This document shows, piece by piece, positions 7,256 through 16,801 of a stretch of DNA of 64,000 nucleotides; positions within the stretch are counted from its first letter, which is position 1; the number at the start of each line of letters is the position of its first letter. The DNA lies in the NCBI GenBank assembly GCA_963662985.1, contig OY760067.1, positions 496,001 through 560,000 on the forward strand, given 5' to 3'. A program made the position numbers and the translations under genes. The stretch comes from G963662985 sp963662985 (GTDB lineage Bacteria; Chloroflexota; Anaerolineae; Anaerolineales; UBA11579). The notes below the pieces were generated by a model that searched no databases, was not told where the DNA came from, and saw only the letters and a program-made list of their open reading frames with translations.

Positions 7256-8962
7256 ATGTCGCAGCGCACAACAAAAAGAATTCTTTTCGTCCTTCTCGTC
7301 ATCCTCCTCACAATTACTTCTACTGCCTTCGCAGCAGATTTTACTCTGACCCAGATCACCACCAATGCCACCAATGATCAAATGCCACTCATTGATGGGG
7401 ACTACATCACATGGGAAGGATCACACGGCAGCGATTCAGAAATTTATCTATATCAAATCAGCACCGCCACCACCTCCCAACTCACCAACAACACCGCCAT
7501 CGACAATCACCCCGAGATCAACGGCGACTATATCGTATGGGAAGGATACGCAGACGGAACTGGCTGGGAGCCAGATATCTACCTTTACCAAATCAGCACC
7601 AACACCATCACCCAAGTAACGGTCAACACCTTAAACGACTACGCACCCAAAATCTACGGAGATTATATTGTCTGGCATCAACAACCTAGCTTTTTCGAAT
7701 CCAACGTATTCCTCTATCAAATCTCCACCGCCACCACCATCCAGCTCTCCACCTCTGGTTTTGCCTTCCTACCTGTCATAGATCATAATTATGTAGTTTG
7801 GGTAGACGGGTCCTTTTTCTCTAGCGGACAAAACATCATGCTCTACAACATCAACACCGCTACCACCACTCAAATCACAAATGACACCTTAACCGATATA
7901 ACCCCCGATATCAGCGGTGACAATATCGTATGGATCAAAGAAGATGGCAACAATCAAATCTATCACTATCAGATTAGCACCGCCACCACCACCAATCTCA
8001 CCCCCAACCTTGCCGATAATCAAGATCCTGAAATTGACGGGCAAAACGTTGTTTGGATCAGCAACCTAGATGGAGACTATGATATCTATCACCATAATCT
8101 ATCCACCAACCAAACACAAAACATCTCCAACAACACTGCTCAAAACTATGATCCCCGTATTAACGGCGACAATATCGTTTGGGAAAGTGATATAAATGGC
8201 AATCTTGATATCTATCATTATCAAATCACAACCGCCGCTCTCACCCAAGTCGCAAGTCTTTCCGGCACAGATCAATACCCCGCCACAAACAGCAATTACA
8301 TTACATGGTTCGGCGACACAGACGGGGACAACGAAATCTATCTCGTCACCATAACCCCTTCCAGCACATCAACATCAAGCACTCCTTCATCATCCACCAC
8401 ATCATTCACCCTCCCCCAAACGGGTGGCACCTACACTCTCCCCAATTCAGGCTTTGCTCCCAATCACATCACAACCCTTCCGCACCAACCCACCAACCTT
8501 GCCTACACCTCCTCAAATCTCACCCTATCCATCCCCAATCTAAATCTCATCGCACGCCCCATCCTTGGCATTCCTCAAACACAAATGCAAGATCAATTAT
8601 CTTGGGATGTCTCTTGGCTCGGAGCAAACATTGGCTACCTCTCTGGCACCGCCTACCCAACCACCGCTGGCAACACCATTCTCACCGCCCACGTCTGGGA
8701 CGCATCCAATCTCCCTGGTCCATTTATCAACCTCAAAACCCTCACATATGACGATCACCTCACCCTCCAAGCCAATGGCCTCACCTACACCTACGCCGTC
8801 CGTGAAAACACCACCATACCTACCACAACAGATCTCACCACACTCTCAAAAACCGATGGCTACGATTGGCTCACCCTCCTCACTTGTGAAAACTTTAATC
8901 CCATCACCAACACATATACAGCTCGCCGCATCATCCAAGCCATTTTAATTGCAGTAAAATAA
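7256..8962 (+). CDS. secreted beta-propeller protein with C-terminal sortase domain (copy 1)
   Basis: The ATG at 7256 follows CATAGGAAACG. A signal peptide ends near STAFA. Next come eight blade-like repeats of about 40 residues, each with a core such as GDYIVWEG and IYLYQISTATT, as in TolB/WD40-like propellers. A Ser/Thr-rich linker leads to SFTLPQTGGTYTLPNSGFAP, then a sortase domain of about 150 residues. Sortase residues are visible: His in LTAHVWDA, Cys in LTLLTCENF and Arg in TARRIIQA. The WDVSWLG and GTAYPTTAGN motifs resemble class D/E sortases of Chloroflexota. Sortases join proteins to the wall or to each other. The propeller probably binds a substrate or the wall. It is followed 14 bp later by a paralogue. 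Confidence 0.85.
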   Translation: MSQRTTKRILFVLLVILLTITSTAFAADFTLTQITTNATNDQMPLIDGDYITWEGSHGSDSEIYLYQISTATTSQLTNNTAIDNHPEINGDYIVWEGYADGTGWEPDIYLYQISTNTITQVTVNTLNDYAPKIYGDYIVWHQQPSFFESNVFLYQISTATTIQLSTSGFAFLPVIDHNYVVWVDGSFFSSGQNIMLYNINTATTTQITNDTLTDITPDISGDNIVWIKEDGNNQIYHYQISTATTTNLTPNLADNQDPEIDGQNVVWISNLDGDYDIYHHNLSTNQTQNISNNTAQNYDPRINGDNIVWESDINGNLDIYHYQITTAALTQVASLSGTDQYPATNSNYITWFGDTDGDNEIYLVTITPSSTSTSSTPSSSTTSFTLPQTGGTYTLPNSGFAPNHITTLPHQPTNLAYTSSNLTLSIPNLNLIARPILGIPQTQMQDQLSWDVSWLGANIGYLSGTAYPTTAGNTILTAHVWDASNLPGPFINLKTLTYDDHLTLQANGLTYTYAVRENTTIPTTTDLTTLSKTDGYDWLTLLTCENFNPITNTYTARRIIQAILIAVK

Positions 8963-8976
8963 AACAAGAGGGAAAT

Positions 8977-10725
8977 ATGAAATTTCAACATAAAAATAAA
9001 ATCGTTTGGCTCATCTTGCTCCTATTCTTAATCTTCATCTCCATCCATGTCGCAGCAGATACCTTCACCGAAACCCAAATCACTTTCAACACCAACAATC
9101 ATTACACCCCCAAACCTAGGATCTCCGGCGATTACCTAGTATGGCAAGGGCACGATGGTGACCCCGAGATTTTTCTCTATCAAATCAGCACCAAAACCAC
9201 CACCCAAATCACCCACAACACCGTCAATGACCTCAGCCCTGAAATCTACGGAGACTATATCGTCTGGCAATCATTCTTTAGTGGCGACGGCGAGATCATG
9301 CTCTACCAAATAAGCACCGCCACCACCACTCGCCTCACCAACATATATCAATCCGATTCTTACCCCAAGATTTATGCCAATCACATCGTCTGGTATCGCA
9401 CCCCTTACGGCTCTAAAGAATCCCACATCATGGATTATCAAATTGACACTGGCATCACCATCGAGATTCCCGACAGCGCCTATGGCAGATATCCTGAAAC
9501 CGACGGAAATTACATCGTATGGTACACCAACGCCTCATCCTCCACCAGAGAAATTTTCTATTACGATATTGCCTCACAACTCACCACTCAAATCACCTTC
9601 AACACCACCAGCGACATCCAACCTCGTATCAGTGCTGGCAACATCACCTGGCAAGGCAATGATGGCGATGATGAAATCTACCTCTATCAAATTAGCACCA
9701 ACACCCTCACCCAGCTCACCTCCAACACCAGATCAGACCAATACCCAGAGATCTACGGCAATAACATCGTCTGGCGCAGCAATTTAACCCGCTACTACAA
9801 CATCTACCTCTATAACATCCTCACTGGCATCACTCTCAACCTCTCCAACAACACCGCCTATAACGCTGTTCCTCAGCTTGATGCACATTCAGTAGTCTGG
9901 CAAAGCAACATCAACGGTACAAATGATATCTACCACTATGACATTGACACCCAAACAGTAACTCAGATCACAACCAACCCCGATACAGACGAATACGCCT
10001 ATGTCTCTGGAGATACCATCGCTTGGTATCGTTCTATTAGTAACTCAAGAGAAATCTTCATCGGTCAATTTGCCCCACCACCCACACCTACTCCCCCACC
10101 AACCTTCACTCCCACCCCCACGCTTACGCCCACACCAACTCCCACCCCCACACCAAAAGCTGTTTCTGCATCAGGTGGTTCTTTCACCCTCCCCCAAACA
10201 GGTGGCACCTTCAGCCTTCCAAATTCTGGCTTTGCTCCCAATCACATCACAACCCTCTCCGATCAACCTGCCAACCTCGCCTACACCACCTCCAACATCA
10301 TCCTCACCATCCCACAACTCAACCTCTCTCGCCCCATCCTTGGCATTCCCCAAACAAATGATTCTTGGGATGTCTCCTGGCTCGGTGCGAACATCGGCTA
10401 CCTCATCGGTTCCGCTTATCCCACCACCGCCGGCAACACCCTCCTCACCGCCCACGTTTGGGATGCTGCCAATCTCCCCGGTCCTTTTGCCGAACTAAAA
10501 ACCCTCACCTACGGCGATCAATACACCCTCACAATCAACAACCACATCTACACCTACGCCGTCCGTGAAAACACCACCATTCCTGCCACAGCCGACCTCT
10601 CCTCCCTCCCCAAAACCGATGGCTATGATTGGCTCACCCTCATCACCTGTGAGAACTACGATTCCGCTTCGCAAACCTACACCACTCGTCGTATCGTCCA
10701 AGCCATTCTTATTGATATAAAATAA
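8977..10725 (+). CDS. secreted beta-propeller protein with C-terminal sortase domain (copy 2)
   Basis: Tandem paralogue of the previous gene with the same order: signal peptide (ending HVAA), eight propeller blades (for example GDYLVWQGHDGDPEIFLYQI), linker, FTLPQTGGTFSLPNSGFAP, sortase. The linker here is Thr-Pro-rich (PTPTPPPTFTPTPTLTPTP) instead of Ser/Thr-rich, although both flanks are conserved. The catalytic His (LTAHVWDA), Cys (LTLITCENY) and Arg (TTRRIVQA) are all present. The start follows AGAGGGAAAT. Copy 1 has six extra residues before SWDVSWLG. Both genes are strongly C-rich on the coding strand. The two genes form an operon closed by a strong terminator. Confidence 0.85.
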   Translation: MKFQHKNKIVWLILLLFLIFISIHVAADTFTETQITFNTNNHYTPKPRISGDYLVWQGHDGDPEIFLYQISTKTTTQITHNTVNDLSPEIYGDYIVWQSFFSGDGEIMLYQISTATTTRLTNIYQSDSYPKIYANHIVWYRTPYGSKESHIMDYQIDTGITIEIPDSAYGRYPETDGNYIVWYTNASSSTREIFYYDIASQLTTQITFNTTSDIQPRISAGNITWQGNDGDDEIYLYQISTNTLTQLTSNTRSDQYPEIYGNNIVWRSNLTRYYNIYLYNILTGITLNLSNNTAYNAVPQLDAHSVVWQSNINGTNDIYHYDIDTQTVTQITTNPDTDEYAYVSGDTIAWYRSISNSREIFIGQFAPPPTPTPPPTFTPTPTLTPTPTPTPTPKAVSASGGSFTLPQTGGTFSLPNSGFAPNHITTLSDQPANLAYTTSNIILTIPQLNLSRPILGIPQTNDSWDVSWLGANIGYLIGSAYPTTAGNTLLTAHVWDAANLPGPFAELKTLTYGDQYTLTINNHIYTYAVRENTTIPATADLSSLPKTDGYDWLTLITCENYDSASQTYTTRRIVQAILIDIK

Positions 10726-10727
10726 AA

Positions 10728-10762
10728 AAGGATGACCTTTTTCAAGGTCATCCTTTTTTTTC
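10728..10762. terminator. bidirectional terminator between sortase operon and EAL gene
   Basis: AAGGATGACCTT (10728-10739) pairs perfectly with AAGGTCATCCTT (10744-10755) and has T-runs outward on the plus strand and A-runs on the other side. Confidence 0.9.
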
Positions 10763-10774
10763 AATATCCTTATC

Positions 10775-12662
10775 CTACATTTTTTTCAAAAAGTCTTTCT
10801 TCTCCATAAACTCAATCAACTCATCCAATGGCAAAGGTTGTGAGAAATAATATCCCTGTGCCCCCGCCACCTTCAATTCTTTCAAATACAAATATTGCTC
10901 GCGTGTTTCCACTCCCTCCACGATCAATTTTAATCCCTTATCGCCAAACATCTTCACAAAAGACTCAATAATTACCTTTTCTTCTTCATCTTCCAAATTT
11001 TTCGGCACAAACACCTTATCGATCTTCACCTTCAAATTCTCAAAATTCCGAATAAAAGCCACATTTGAATTGCCCGTCCCAAAATCATCCACCGCAAACA
11101 ACACACTATCATCATTCATAAAATGAATCTTATCCGCAATCTCATCATGAATGATAATTTCTTCCAGCAATTCCACCAAAAAATATTCTTTTTCACTTTC
11201 AGAAAAATTTAGTAATCGTATCCGGGGTTTCTTTAATCATGCTCTCAAAGGTTTGGTGAGTAATGTTAATCGAGAAAAATGAATAAGCACGGATATTCAA
11301 TTCTTCCAAACGTTTTCGTGCCAGCTTAATATTCCGATACGTATTCTCGTCTATTTCTTTTTTCAATCCATAATTATTAATCTCATCAAAGAACATATTC
11401 GGTTGCAGCAGTTCATCACCTCGTTGCCAGCGTGTCAGTGCTTCAAACCCCAATATCGAACCATCTTGAATATTGATAATCGGTTGATAAAAACTCACAA
11501 ACTCCTTATTCTGGATCGCCTTCCGCAATTCTAATTTTGAATAGCGATTATCCGAAAATTGGTTAGTGAACCGCACGCGATCATTGATAAAAATGAAGAA
11601 GATCAGCCCAAAATATAAGGCAATCCCTAACAACAACATCGGTAATTGCAGCTGCCAAGAATCAATCACATTCCGCACCACAGAATAATGAATATAATTC
11701 GCATAAGCCGACTCTTTGCCAAAGCTCACCATAAAATAATATTTACTTGGTGCACTAGTTGACAAAAAATAATCTTTGCTTAAATCACTGATATTCTTAT
11801 ACGAAACATATGTATGAATCTCACCATTAGAAATAAACGTCCCAGAATCAGTAGTCAAATCCACTTCAGGATAAAGTGTCTGCACATTAATATCCCGCTT
11901 CTCATCATCCAAGTCATAGCACAATGTAAAATTATAATCATCATCTGGATAATTATGCATACACCCAAATTCATTAAACAACAACACACTTCCCCCATCA
12001 TCCGCCAATGAATTCCACAATTCTGTCAAATAATCCCGCATCAAAAAATTCACCACCAAATAGCCAGTTCTTTCATCCCTTATCGCAATCGGTGTACTAA
12101 TTCGAAAAGTAGGTTTTGCCAACCCTGTCGCAGGATCTATTTCAATCTCATTATTTTCAATATTCAAATCAATATTAGAGAACAAAAACTGATTCCGCCC
12201 CAGCAATTTAGTCTCCGTATAATAATAACGACTTGATTTATCTTGCAAATCTTCAGTAGGCACCACATAAGGCGCCAAAGCTCTCTTGTTAACCCGGTGA
12301 ATTTCCATCCCATCTAAATCCAAAATTCTCAACTGATCAATCGTAGAATTTTTCTTAAAATCATCCACAAATAGCGCTTTTATTTCATTATCTGCATCGT
12401 CTTGAATCGCCAATTCAATATAATCCAACTTAATCGAATACACAGTTGAAGCCAAATCTGAAATATAATGATAAAAGTTAAGTGCAGCATCAATCGTAAG
12501 TTTCTCTTCTAAATCAACCACTTCACTTTGTTTCACAGCAAAATGAAAATAACTAAAAAAGAGGGAAACTATCACTAAAGCCAATAACAAAAATGGAATA
12601 AATCGTCGATAGGCGTTCTTTAAAGCTTTTTTCTCCCGATTATCAAGTTTAATTTTCCTCAT
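10775..12662 (-). pseudogene. membrane sensor with EAL c-di-GMP phosphodiesterase domain, frameshifted
   Basis: The first part (12662 to 11199, 487 codons) has a membrane segment at about residues 19-41, a roughly 300-residue extracellular sensor region, a second membrane segment near 343-362, and the start of an EAL domain with FEALTRW (EAL at 407-409). It stops at a TGA after TITKFF. Shifting by one base gives NFSESEKEYFLVELLEE, which runs into the rest of the EAL domain (VDDFGTGNSN, LKVKIDKVFV, LIVEGVETREQ, GYYFSQPLP) down to 10775. The shift is at a run of five T (minus strand, 11202-11207); four T would restore the frame. The DDFGTG and EGVE metal/catalytic motifs are intact, so the lesion is recent, phase-variable or an error. 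The domain normally hydrolyses c-di-GMP at the membrane. Confidence 0.85.
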
Positions 12663-13395
12663 TAAAAAACCTTCAACTCACTTCTGACCGGAACAGCAAA
12701 ACACAACAATAATAAGACAATAAGTAAACTTATATTATTACCTTCTATATCTTTATAATACGAAGATTCAGCATTTAGAACAATAAACATTTGTACTCAT
12801 TTGCTAAATTTGACAAATTTTCCAACCTCTTGTATAATTCCCCTTGATAATATAGAACATTTTTTCTATTTTGTCAAGCACCTTAACAACCACATAGCAC
12901 ACGAACATAAAAACACGGTTCAACCACCCTCACCAAAAAAAGTTAAGCCAAACTTGTTTTATCCATTTATTTTTTATCCAACTCCCATTTATTCATATTT
13001 ATTCTTCGGCACACAACCACCTCTTTGATATAACCATTGATTATTAGCAGATTACCTACTAAAAACATAGTTTTGTCTTTTCTGGCACCGTTTGGCACCA
13101 CAAAAACCACCCTCTGGCACACTCTGGCAGCACAAAAAACCACTTCTGGCACGTTTTGGCACAACACTTTTCCAAGAAAAAGCACTATATGCAAGCAAAA
13201 TAACCAATTTCACCCCTGTATACGCCAGAAAAACAACAAAACAAAAAATGCCCTCACTTTTTTTTCACACCTTCCTCCGCCAAAAACAGCACCTTTCAAA
13301 CCTCTCTAGTCCCTTAAAACAGAAGATGAATGGAATTACCATTCATCTCCAAACATTATGCTATTTTTTCAAGAAAATAGTGCGAATCTCAAAAC
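12663..13395. other. 733-bp intergenic region with phased repeat
   Basis: No convincing gene on either strand. GAAGG precedes the EAL-gene start on the minus strand. The notable content is the 32-bp-period repeat at 13081-13165. The rest is AC-rich on the plus strand with no other recognised element; the downstream SPFH gene ends at 13396. Confidence 0.6.
13081..13165 (+). repeat. phased TGGCAC repeat, copy A (three 32-bp units)
   Basis: Six hexamers start at 13083, 13093, 13115, 13125, 13147 and 13157, that is spacing 10, 22, 10, 22, 10. Five are TGGCAC and the fourth is TGGCAG. Each pair plus a 16-bp A-rich spacer (for example CACAAAAACCACCCTC) makes a 32-bp unit. A second array with identical spacing and the same deviant fourth hexamer lies inverted at 44433-44512. 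Spacing of one and about two helical turns puts all sites on one face of the DNA, which suggests protein binding. Confidence 0.8.
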
Positions 13396-14439
13396 TTATT
13401 CGTTCAAAAAGTTCTCCAAAGAAGCCTTGCTAATTCGATAAGCATTTCCCAACTTCTTTGCCTTCAAATCGCCAGCTTCAATCGCTGCCATCACATCTTC
13501 TTCAGAAACCTTCAAAAAGCCTGCTGCTTCACTGGGGGTCATCACATCCGGCATACTGCCTTCAGAGGCCACAGGAGCGCTTGTTTGGCTTTGCATTGCC
13601 CCAGAGGTAGCATTTTGCATCAAATTACCAATTCCCATTCCTGCGCCGATCCCAGCGGTCAAGCCGGCCCCGCCAGAAGGATTATTCGCTGCTTCACGCA
13701 TTGCATCCGCAGCTTGCAATTGAGTATAAGTAGCCATATCCAACAACCCCATATTGCGCAGATCTTCTGCTGTGGTTGTAGAAGGGTTCAAATTAGCCAC
13801 CACAAAGGACTTCAACACCAACCCACGCGCAGAGAAGTCATCCTTCACCTTTGCACGCACGCCAGCGCTAATCTCCTCTTGCAAACCCAACACATCTTGC
13901 ACGTGTTTATACTTACCTTGCAATTCGCCCAAAAGATCAGACAAAGAGCGCAACAAACGAGAACGCAAATCATTCTCAATATCAGCCGTATAATAAGTCC
14001 CTTGTTGCCCCACCACTTGCGTCACAAATTGTTGAGAATCCTCGATTGCATAAGTATAAGTTCCAAAGCCCTTTAACAACATCCAGCCCAAACCCACACC
14101 TGGGGTCTGCATCGGAATCGGTTGTGGAGTGCCCCACTTGCGGTCCAAAAACTCACGTTTCGATACAAAATAGACTTCAGCAGTAAAAGGAGTACGATTC
14201 CCAAATGCCTTCCCCACAAAATCAATCAACAGCGGAATATTCGCCGTAGTGATCGTATGGCGCCCAGCATCAAAAGTGTCCAATGCCTTCCCATCACGGA
14301 AGAACACCGCCTCTTGGCTTTCACGCACAATCACCTGAGAACCAATGCGAAAATCACCAAACCCCTCCTCAGGGAAGCGATGCACCAATTCTTCTTTCAT
14401 CTCATTGGGATATTCAACAACATCAAAAATTCTTGCCAT
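13396..14439 (-). CDS. SPFH-domain protein with C-terminal excisionase-type HTH
   Basis: The ATG at 14439 follows CTAAGGAGAG and is preferred to an upstream in-frame start. The 347-residue product begins with MARIFDVVEYPNEM and contains an SPFH/Band-7-like region (IGSQVIVRESQEAVFFRDG, DAGRHTITT, PFTAEVYFV, then the long helix up to about residue 225). This is the YdjI-type SPFH subfamily sometimes called virion-core-like. A glycine-rich GGAGLTAGIGAGMGIG stretch follows. The last about 50 residues (MTPSEAAGFLKVSEEDVMAA, then IEAGDLKAKKLGNAYRIS) are an excisionase/MerR-like helix-turn-helix. The family scaffolds membranes or protein rings. It has no N-terminal membrane segment. It lies 28 bp downstream of its partner gene. 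Confidence 0.85.
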   Translation of the reverse strand: MARIFDVVEYPNEMKEELVHRFPEEGFGDFRIGSQVIVRESQEAVFFRDGKALDTFDAGRHTITTANIPLLIDFVGKAFGNRTPFTAEVYFVSKREFLDRKWGTPQPIPMQTPGVGLGWMLLKGFGTYTYAIEDSQQFVTQVVGQQGTYYTADIENDLRSRLLRSLSDLLGELQGKYKHVQDVLGLQEEISAGVRAKVKDDFSARGLVLKSFVVANLNPSTTTAEDLRNMGLLDMATYTQLQAADAMREAANNPSGGAGLTAGIGAGMGIGNLMQNATSGAMQSQTSAPVASEGSMPDVMTPSEAAGFLKVSEEDVMAAIEAGDLKAKKLGNAYRISKASLENFLNE

Positions 14440-14467
14440 TTTGTCTCTCCTTAGGCCCTTCAAAAAA

Positions 14468-15055
14468 CTATTCGATCATTTCAGTGGAGTCAGCATCAGA
14501 ATCATCAACAACATCATCTGCCACACTCTCAGTGTTTTCAATCACATGTTCGCGTGCCACCAAAAGGTCATTCAACTCACGCGCCAAGCTCACCAAATGG
14601 CGAATCGAAGCAGGCTCTCCATCCGTAGACATAGAAGTCTCCACATTGTCCACCGCATGCCCCACTTCATCAACCTTATCCAAAAGTGCTGCATCAAATT
14701 CATAAAGAGCCATCAAAGCATCCTCATTCACACGAATCGTATCAAACACTCCACCATACCCATAAGACGCAAACTTGATCTTATCAACAAACGTTTGCAA
14801 TTTGGTCACAGCTGTCTCAACATCATCCAGCACCGCAATTTCACCTATGCGCACAAACTCTTGTTGCAAATCACCAATCTTGTTCACATAAACAGCCAAC
14901 TGATCCGCAATCTGCATTCGCAGCAACTTATCAGAGGCCTTTCGATTTTTGCGTTTAAAATAGCCGTCAAACCCAGGCACCGCATTGGCGATCTTGTTCA
15001 ACAATTCAGTTGCCTTATCTTGTGACGAACTGACCTTTTCAAATAAATCAGTCAT
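14468..15055 (-). CDS. helical partner protein of the SPFH gene, unknown function
   Basis: A 195-residue, soluble, mostly helical protein starting at an ATG that follows GAAAAGGAGAGCTGA. It contains KVSSSQDKATELLNKI at the start, several heptad-like helices and a strongly acidic C-terminus (about 25 residues rich in Asp and Glu). No known domain was recognised. It is the first gene of a two-gene unit with the SPFH protein, 28 bp apart on the same strand, which suggests that the products act together, possibly as an adaptor on an SPFH assembly. Confidence 0.65.
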   Translation of the reverse strand: MTDLFEKVSSSQDKATELLNKIANAVPGFDGYFKRKNRKASDKLLRMQIADQLAVYVNKIGDLQQEFVRIGEIAVLDDVETAVTKLQTFVDKIKFASYGYGGVFDTIRVNEDALMALYEFDAALLDKVDEVGHAVDNVETSMSTDGEPASIRHLVSLARELNDLLVAREHVIENTESVADDVVDDSDADSTEMIE

Positions 15056-15177
15056 TCAGCTCTCCTTTTCTGAAATAAATCAAAACTTACTCAAATAGTA
15101 TACAATATTTTCTTCACTAAGTGGAATCCCAAAAAATGGCATTCAACAATAAATACGATTTTAGTTAAAAAATGTTG

Positions 15178-15212
15178 CAAAAAAAGGATGGGCTCAAATG
15201 AGTCCATCCTTT
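15178..15212 (-). terminator. terminator of the MFS gene
   Basis: AAAGGATGGGCTC (15183-15195) pairs with GAGTCCATCCTTT (15200-15212) with one G-U pair. An A-run on the plus strand gives a U-run for the minus-strand transcript. Confidence 0.85.
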
Positions 15213-15238
15213 CAAATCATCAATAAATACGAATTGAC

Positions 15239-16567
15239 TTAATCAGCCACCACAGGAGTTTCAACAATTGGAGCATTCAACTCAATCCCAAACTCAGCCA
15301 TCAAAGCAGCATTCTTTGGATGTCCCGTATGCAGAGTATTCACATCCTTATTGAACACATAAATAGGAGACAAAATCACAAAAATGATCCCCGAAATCAT
15401 AAACCAAGTAGTAATTCCGATCGCCTCTGAAACAGGGCCAGCAATGATCAAACCAATCGGCATTCCCATCGTCGCTAAACTAGACACCAAGCTATTCACC
15501 CGCCCCTGCATTTCAGGATGCACATTCTCTTGCATAGAGCCATTGATTGGTGCATTCGTCATCACCATTCCCATCCCAATCACAGCCGCCGCAACATATG
15601 AAAATCCGATCATTCCTTCGGGAGAAAATCCAATCAACAACAACCCAACACCCATTGTGAAAATACCAACCGTCACATTCAGCATCTTCTTCTTAAAACC
15701 TCCCCAAGCGCCCATTGCAATCCCCATCACCAAAACACCAGCGCCAAACAAAGACTCTGAAACACCCAATTCGATTGCACCTTTATGGAAATGTTCTGTA
15801 GTCAATAAGGGTAATAAAGTAAATGCAGGATTCACCAAGAAATTCAAAACCAAAGCGCCAAACATCAACAACATCAATCCCTTCCAAGATGTGGTATATC
15901 GGATCCCCATTTTCAAATCCTTCCAATATTCCTTCATTGGATCTTGAGAAACACCAACAGCCTTACGATCAGGATTCGGCACTTTAATTCCAGCTAAAAT
16001 TCCAACTGCTACCAAAGCAGTAAACACATCAATCCAAAGCAACCCTTGCACATTAATCAACGCCAAAAGCAATGCACCCAAAGGCCCACTCACCAAATTC
16101 ATGGCTCCAGAAAATGATTGATCCAAACCGTTAATATTCGTCAAACGTTCTTTCGGCACCATTAAAGGTGTGGTGGCACTAGAGGCCAAATAATGAATCC
16201 CCCCAAAAGTGGATCGCAAGAACATTAACAAATAAATATGCCAAATTTGAACAATATCAAACATGAACATCAGAGAGAGTACTAAAGTGAAAAACGCCAC
16301 TGCCAAATCAGCCATAATCATAGTTCGCTTACGATTCCAACGATCAATAAATGGCCCAATAAACGGTGCGAAAAGCACCTGTGGCACCAATCCCGCCAAG
16401 CTTGCCATAGATAAAACCACAGCAGATTGGAATTCTTCTGTTAAATACCACACTAATCCAAATGATACTAATTGAGAACCTAATAATGATAATTTTTGTC
16501 CAGCCCACATTGAATAAAATGGAGCCTTCCACTTTCTTCCATCCTTTATTGAAAATTGAGTTGCCAT
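15239..16567 (-). CDS. MFS efflux transporter, DHA3/MefA-like
   Basis: A 442-residue polytopic protein with about 12 hydrophobic segments. The first helices (KLSLLGSQLVSFGLVWYLTE) and the loop FIDRWNRKRTMIMAD are characteristic of the macrolide-efflux-like MFS_3/DHA3 branch, where the usual motif is D-R-x-x-R-R/K. MVPKERLTNINGLDQ and NAPINGSMQENVHPEMQGRV are also typical. Members export drugs or act on unknown substrates using the proton gradient. The ATG at 16567 follows AAAGGTG at a slightly long distance. A close paralogue lies next door (16802-18100) but is broken. A terminator follows. Confidence 0.85.
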   Translation of the reverse strand: MATQFSIKDGRKWKAPFYSMWAGQKLSLLGSQLVSFGLVWYLTEEFQSAVVLSMASLAGLVPQVLFAPFIGPFIDRWNRKRTMIMADLAVAFFTLVLSLMFMFDIVQIWHIYLLMFLRSTFGGIHYLASSATTPLMVPKERLTNINGLDQSFSGAMNLVSGPLGALLLALINVQGLLWIDVFTALVAVGILAGIKVPNPDRKAVGVSQDPMKEYWKDLKMGIRYTTSWKGLMLLMFGALVLNFLVNPAFTLLPLLTTEHFHKGAIELGVSESLFGAGVLVMGIAMGAWGGFKKKMLNVTVGIFTMGVGLLLIGFSPEGMIGFSYVAAAVIGMGMVMTNAPINGSMQENVHPEMQGRVNSLVSSLATMGMPIGLIIAGPVSEAIGITTWFMISGIIFVILSPIYVFNKDVNTLHTGHPKNAALMAEFGIELNAPIVETPVVAD

Positions 16568-16801
16568 ATACTTTTTTACACCTTTCTATAAAAAATCAAA
16601 TTAATTCATTTATTTACTGGCATAGTGTACTCCTATTTTTAAATAAAATCAATATTGTTATAAATATTATTTAGTTTTTACTTATATTTTTTAAATTTTA
16701 CACAGATATTATGGTTATTAATTAAATATAATTTAATTTAATTAATAAAGAAGTGAAATAATGCATTTCTTTTTACCTAGGCACTTTATTATGATATTGA
16801 A

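Noticed and set aside
8305..8948. overlapping open frames inside the sortase genes
   Set aside because: They are Pro/His-rich translations of C-rich coding DNA in other frames, with no start signals.
13079..13165. CRISPR array
   Set aside because: The repeated part is only 16 bp (two hexamers with a 4-bp gap) and the 16-bp spacers resemble each other. There are only three units and no cas genes.
13083..13165. sigma-54 promoters (TGGCAC...TTGC)
   Set aside because: The first hexamer matches the -24 element, but the second places GC 9 bp instead of 10 bp from GG and lacks TTGC. Six such pairs in tandem make no sense as promoters.
12967..13194. small minus-strand open frame over copy A
   Set aside because: It resembles the open frame over copy B only because both span the repeat. 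There is no clear ribosome binding site, and the 32-bp period shifts the frame each unit.
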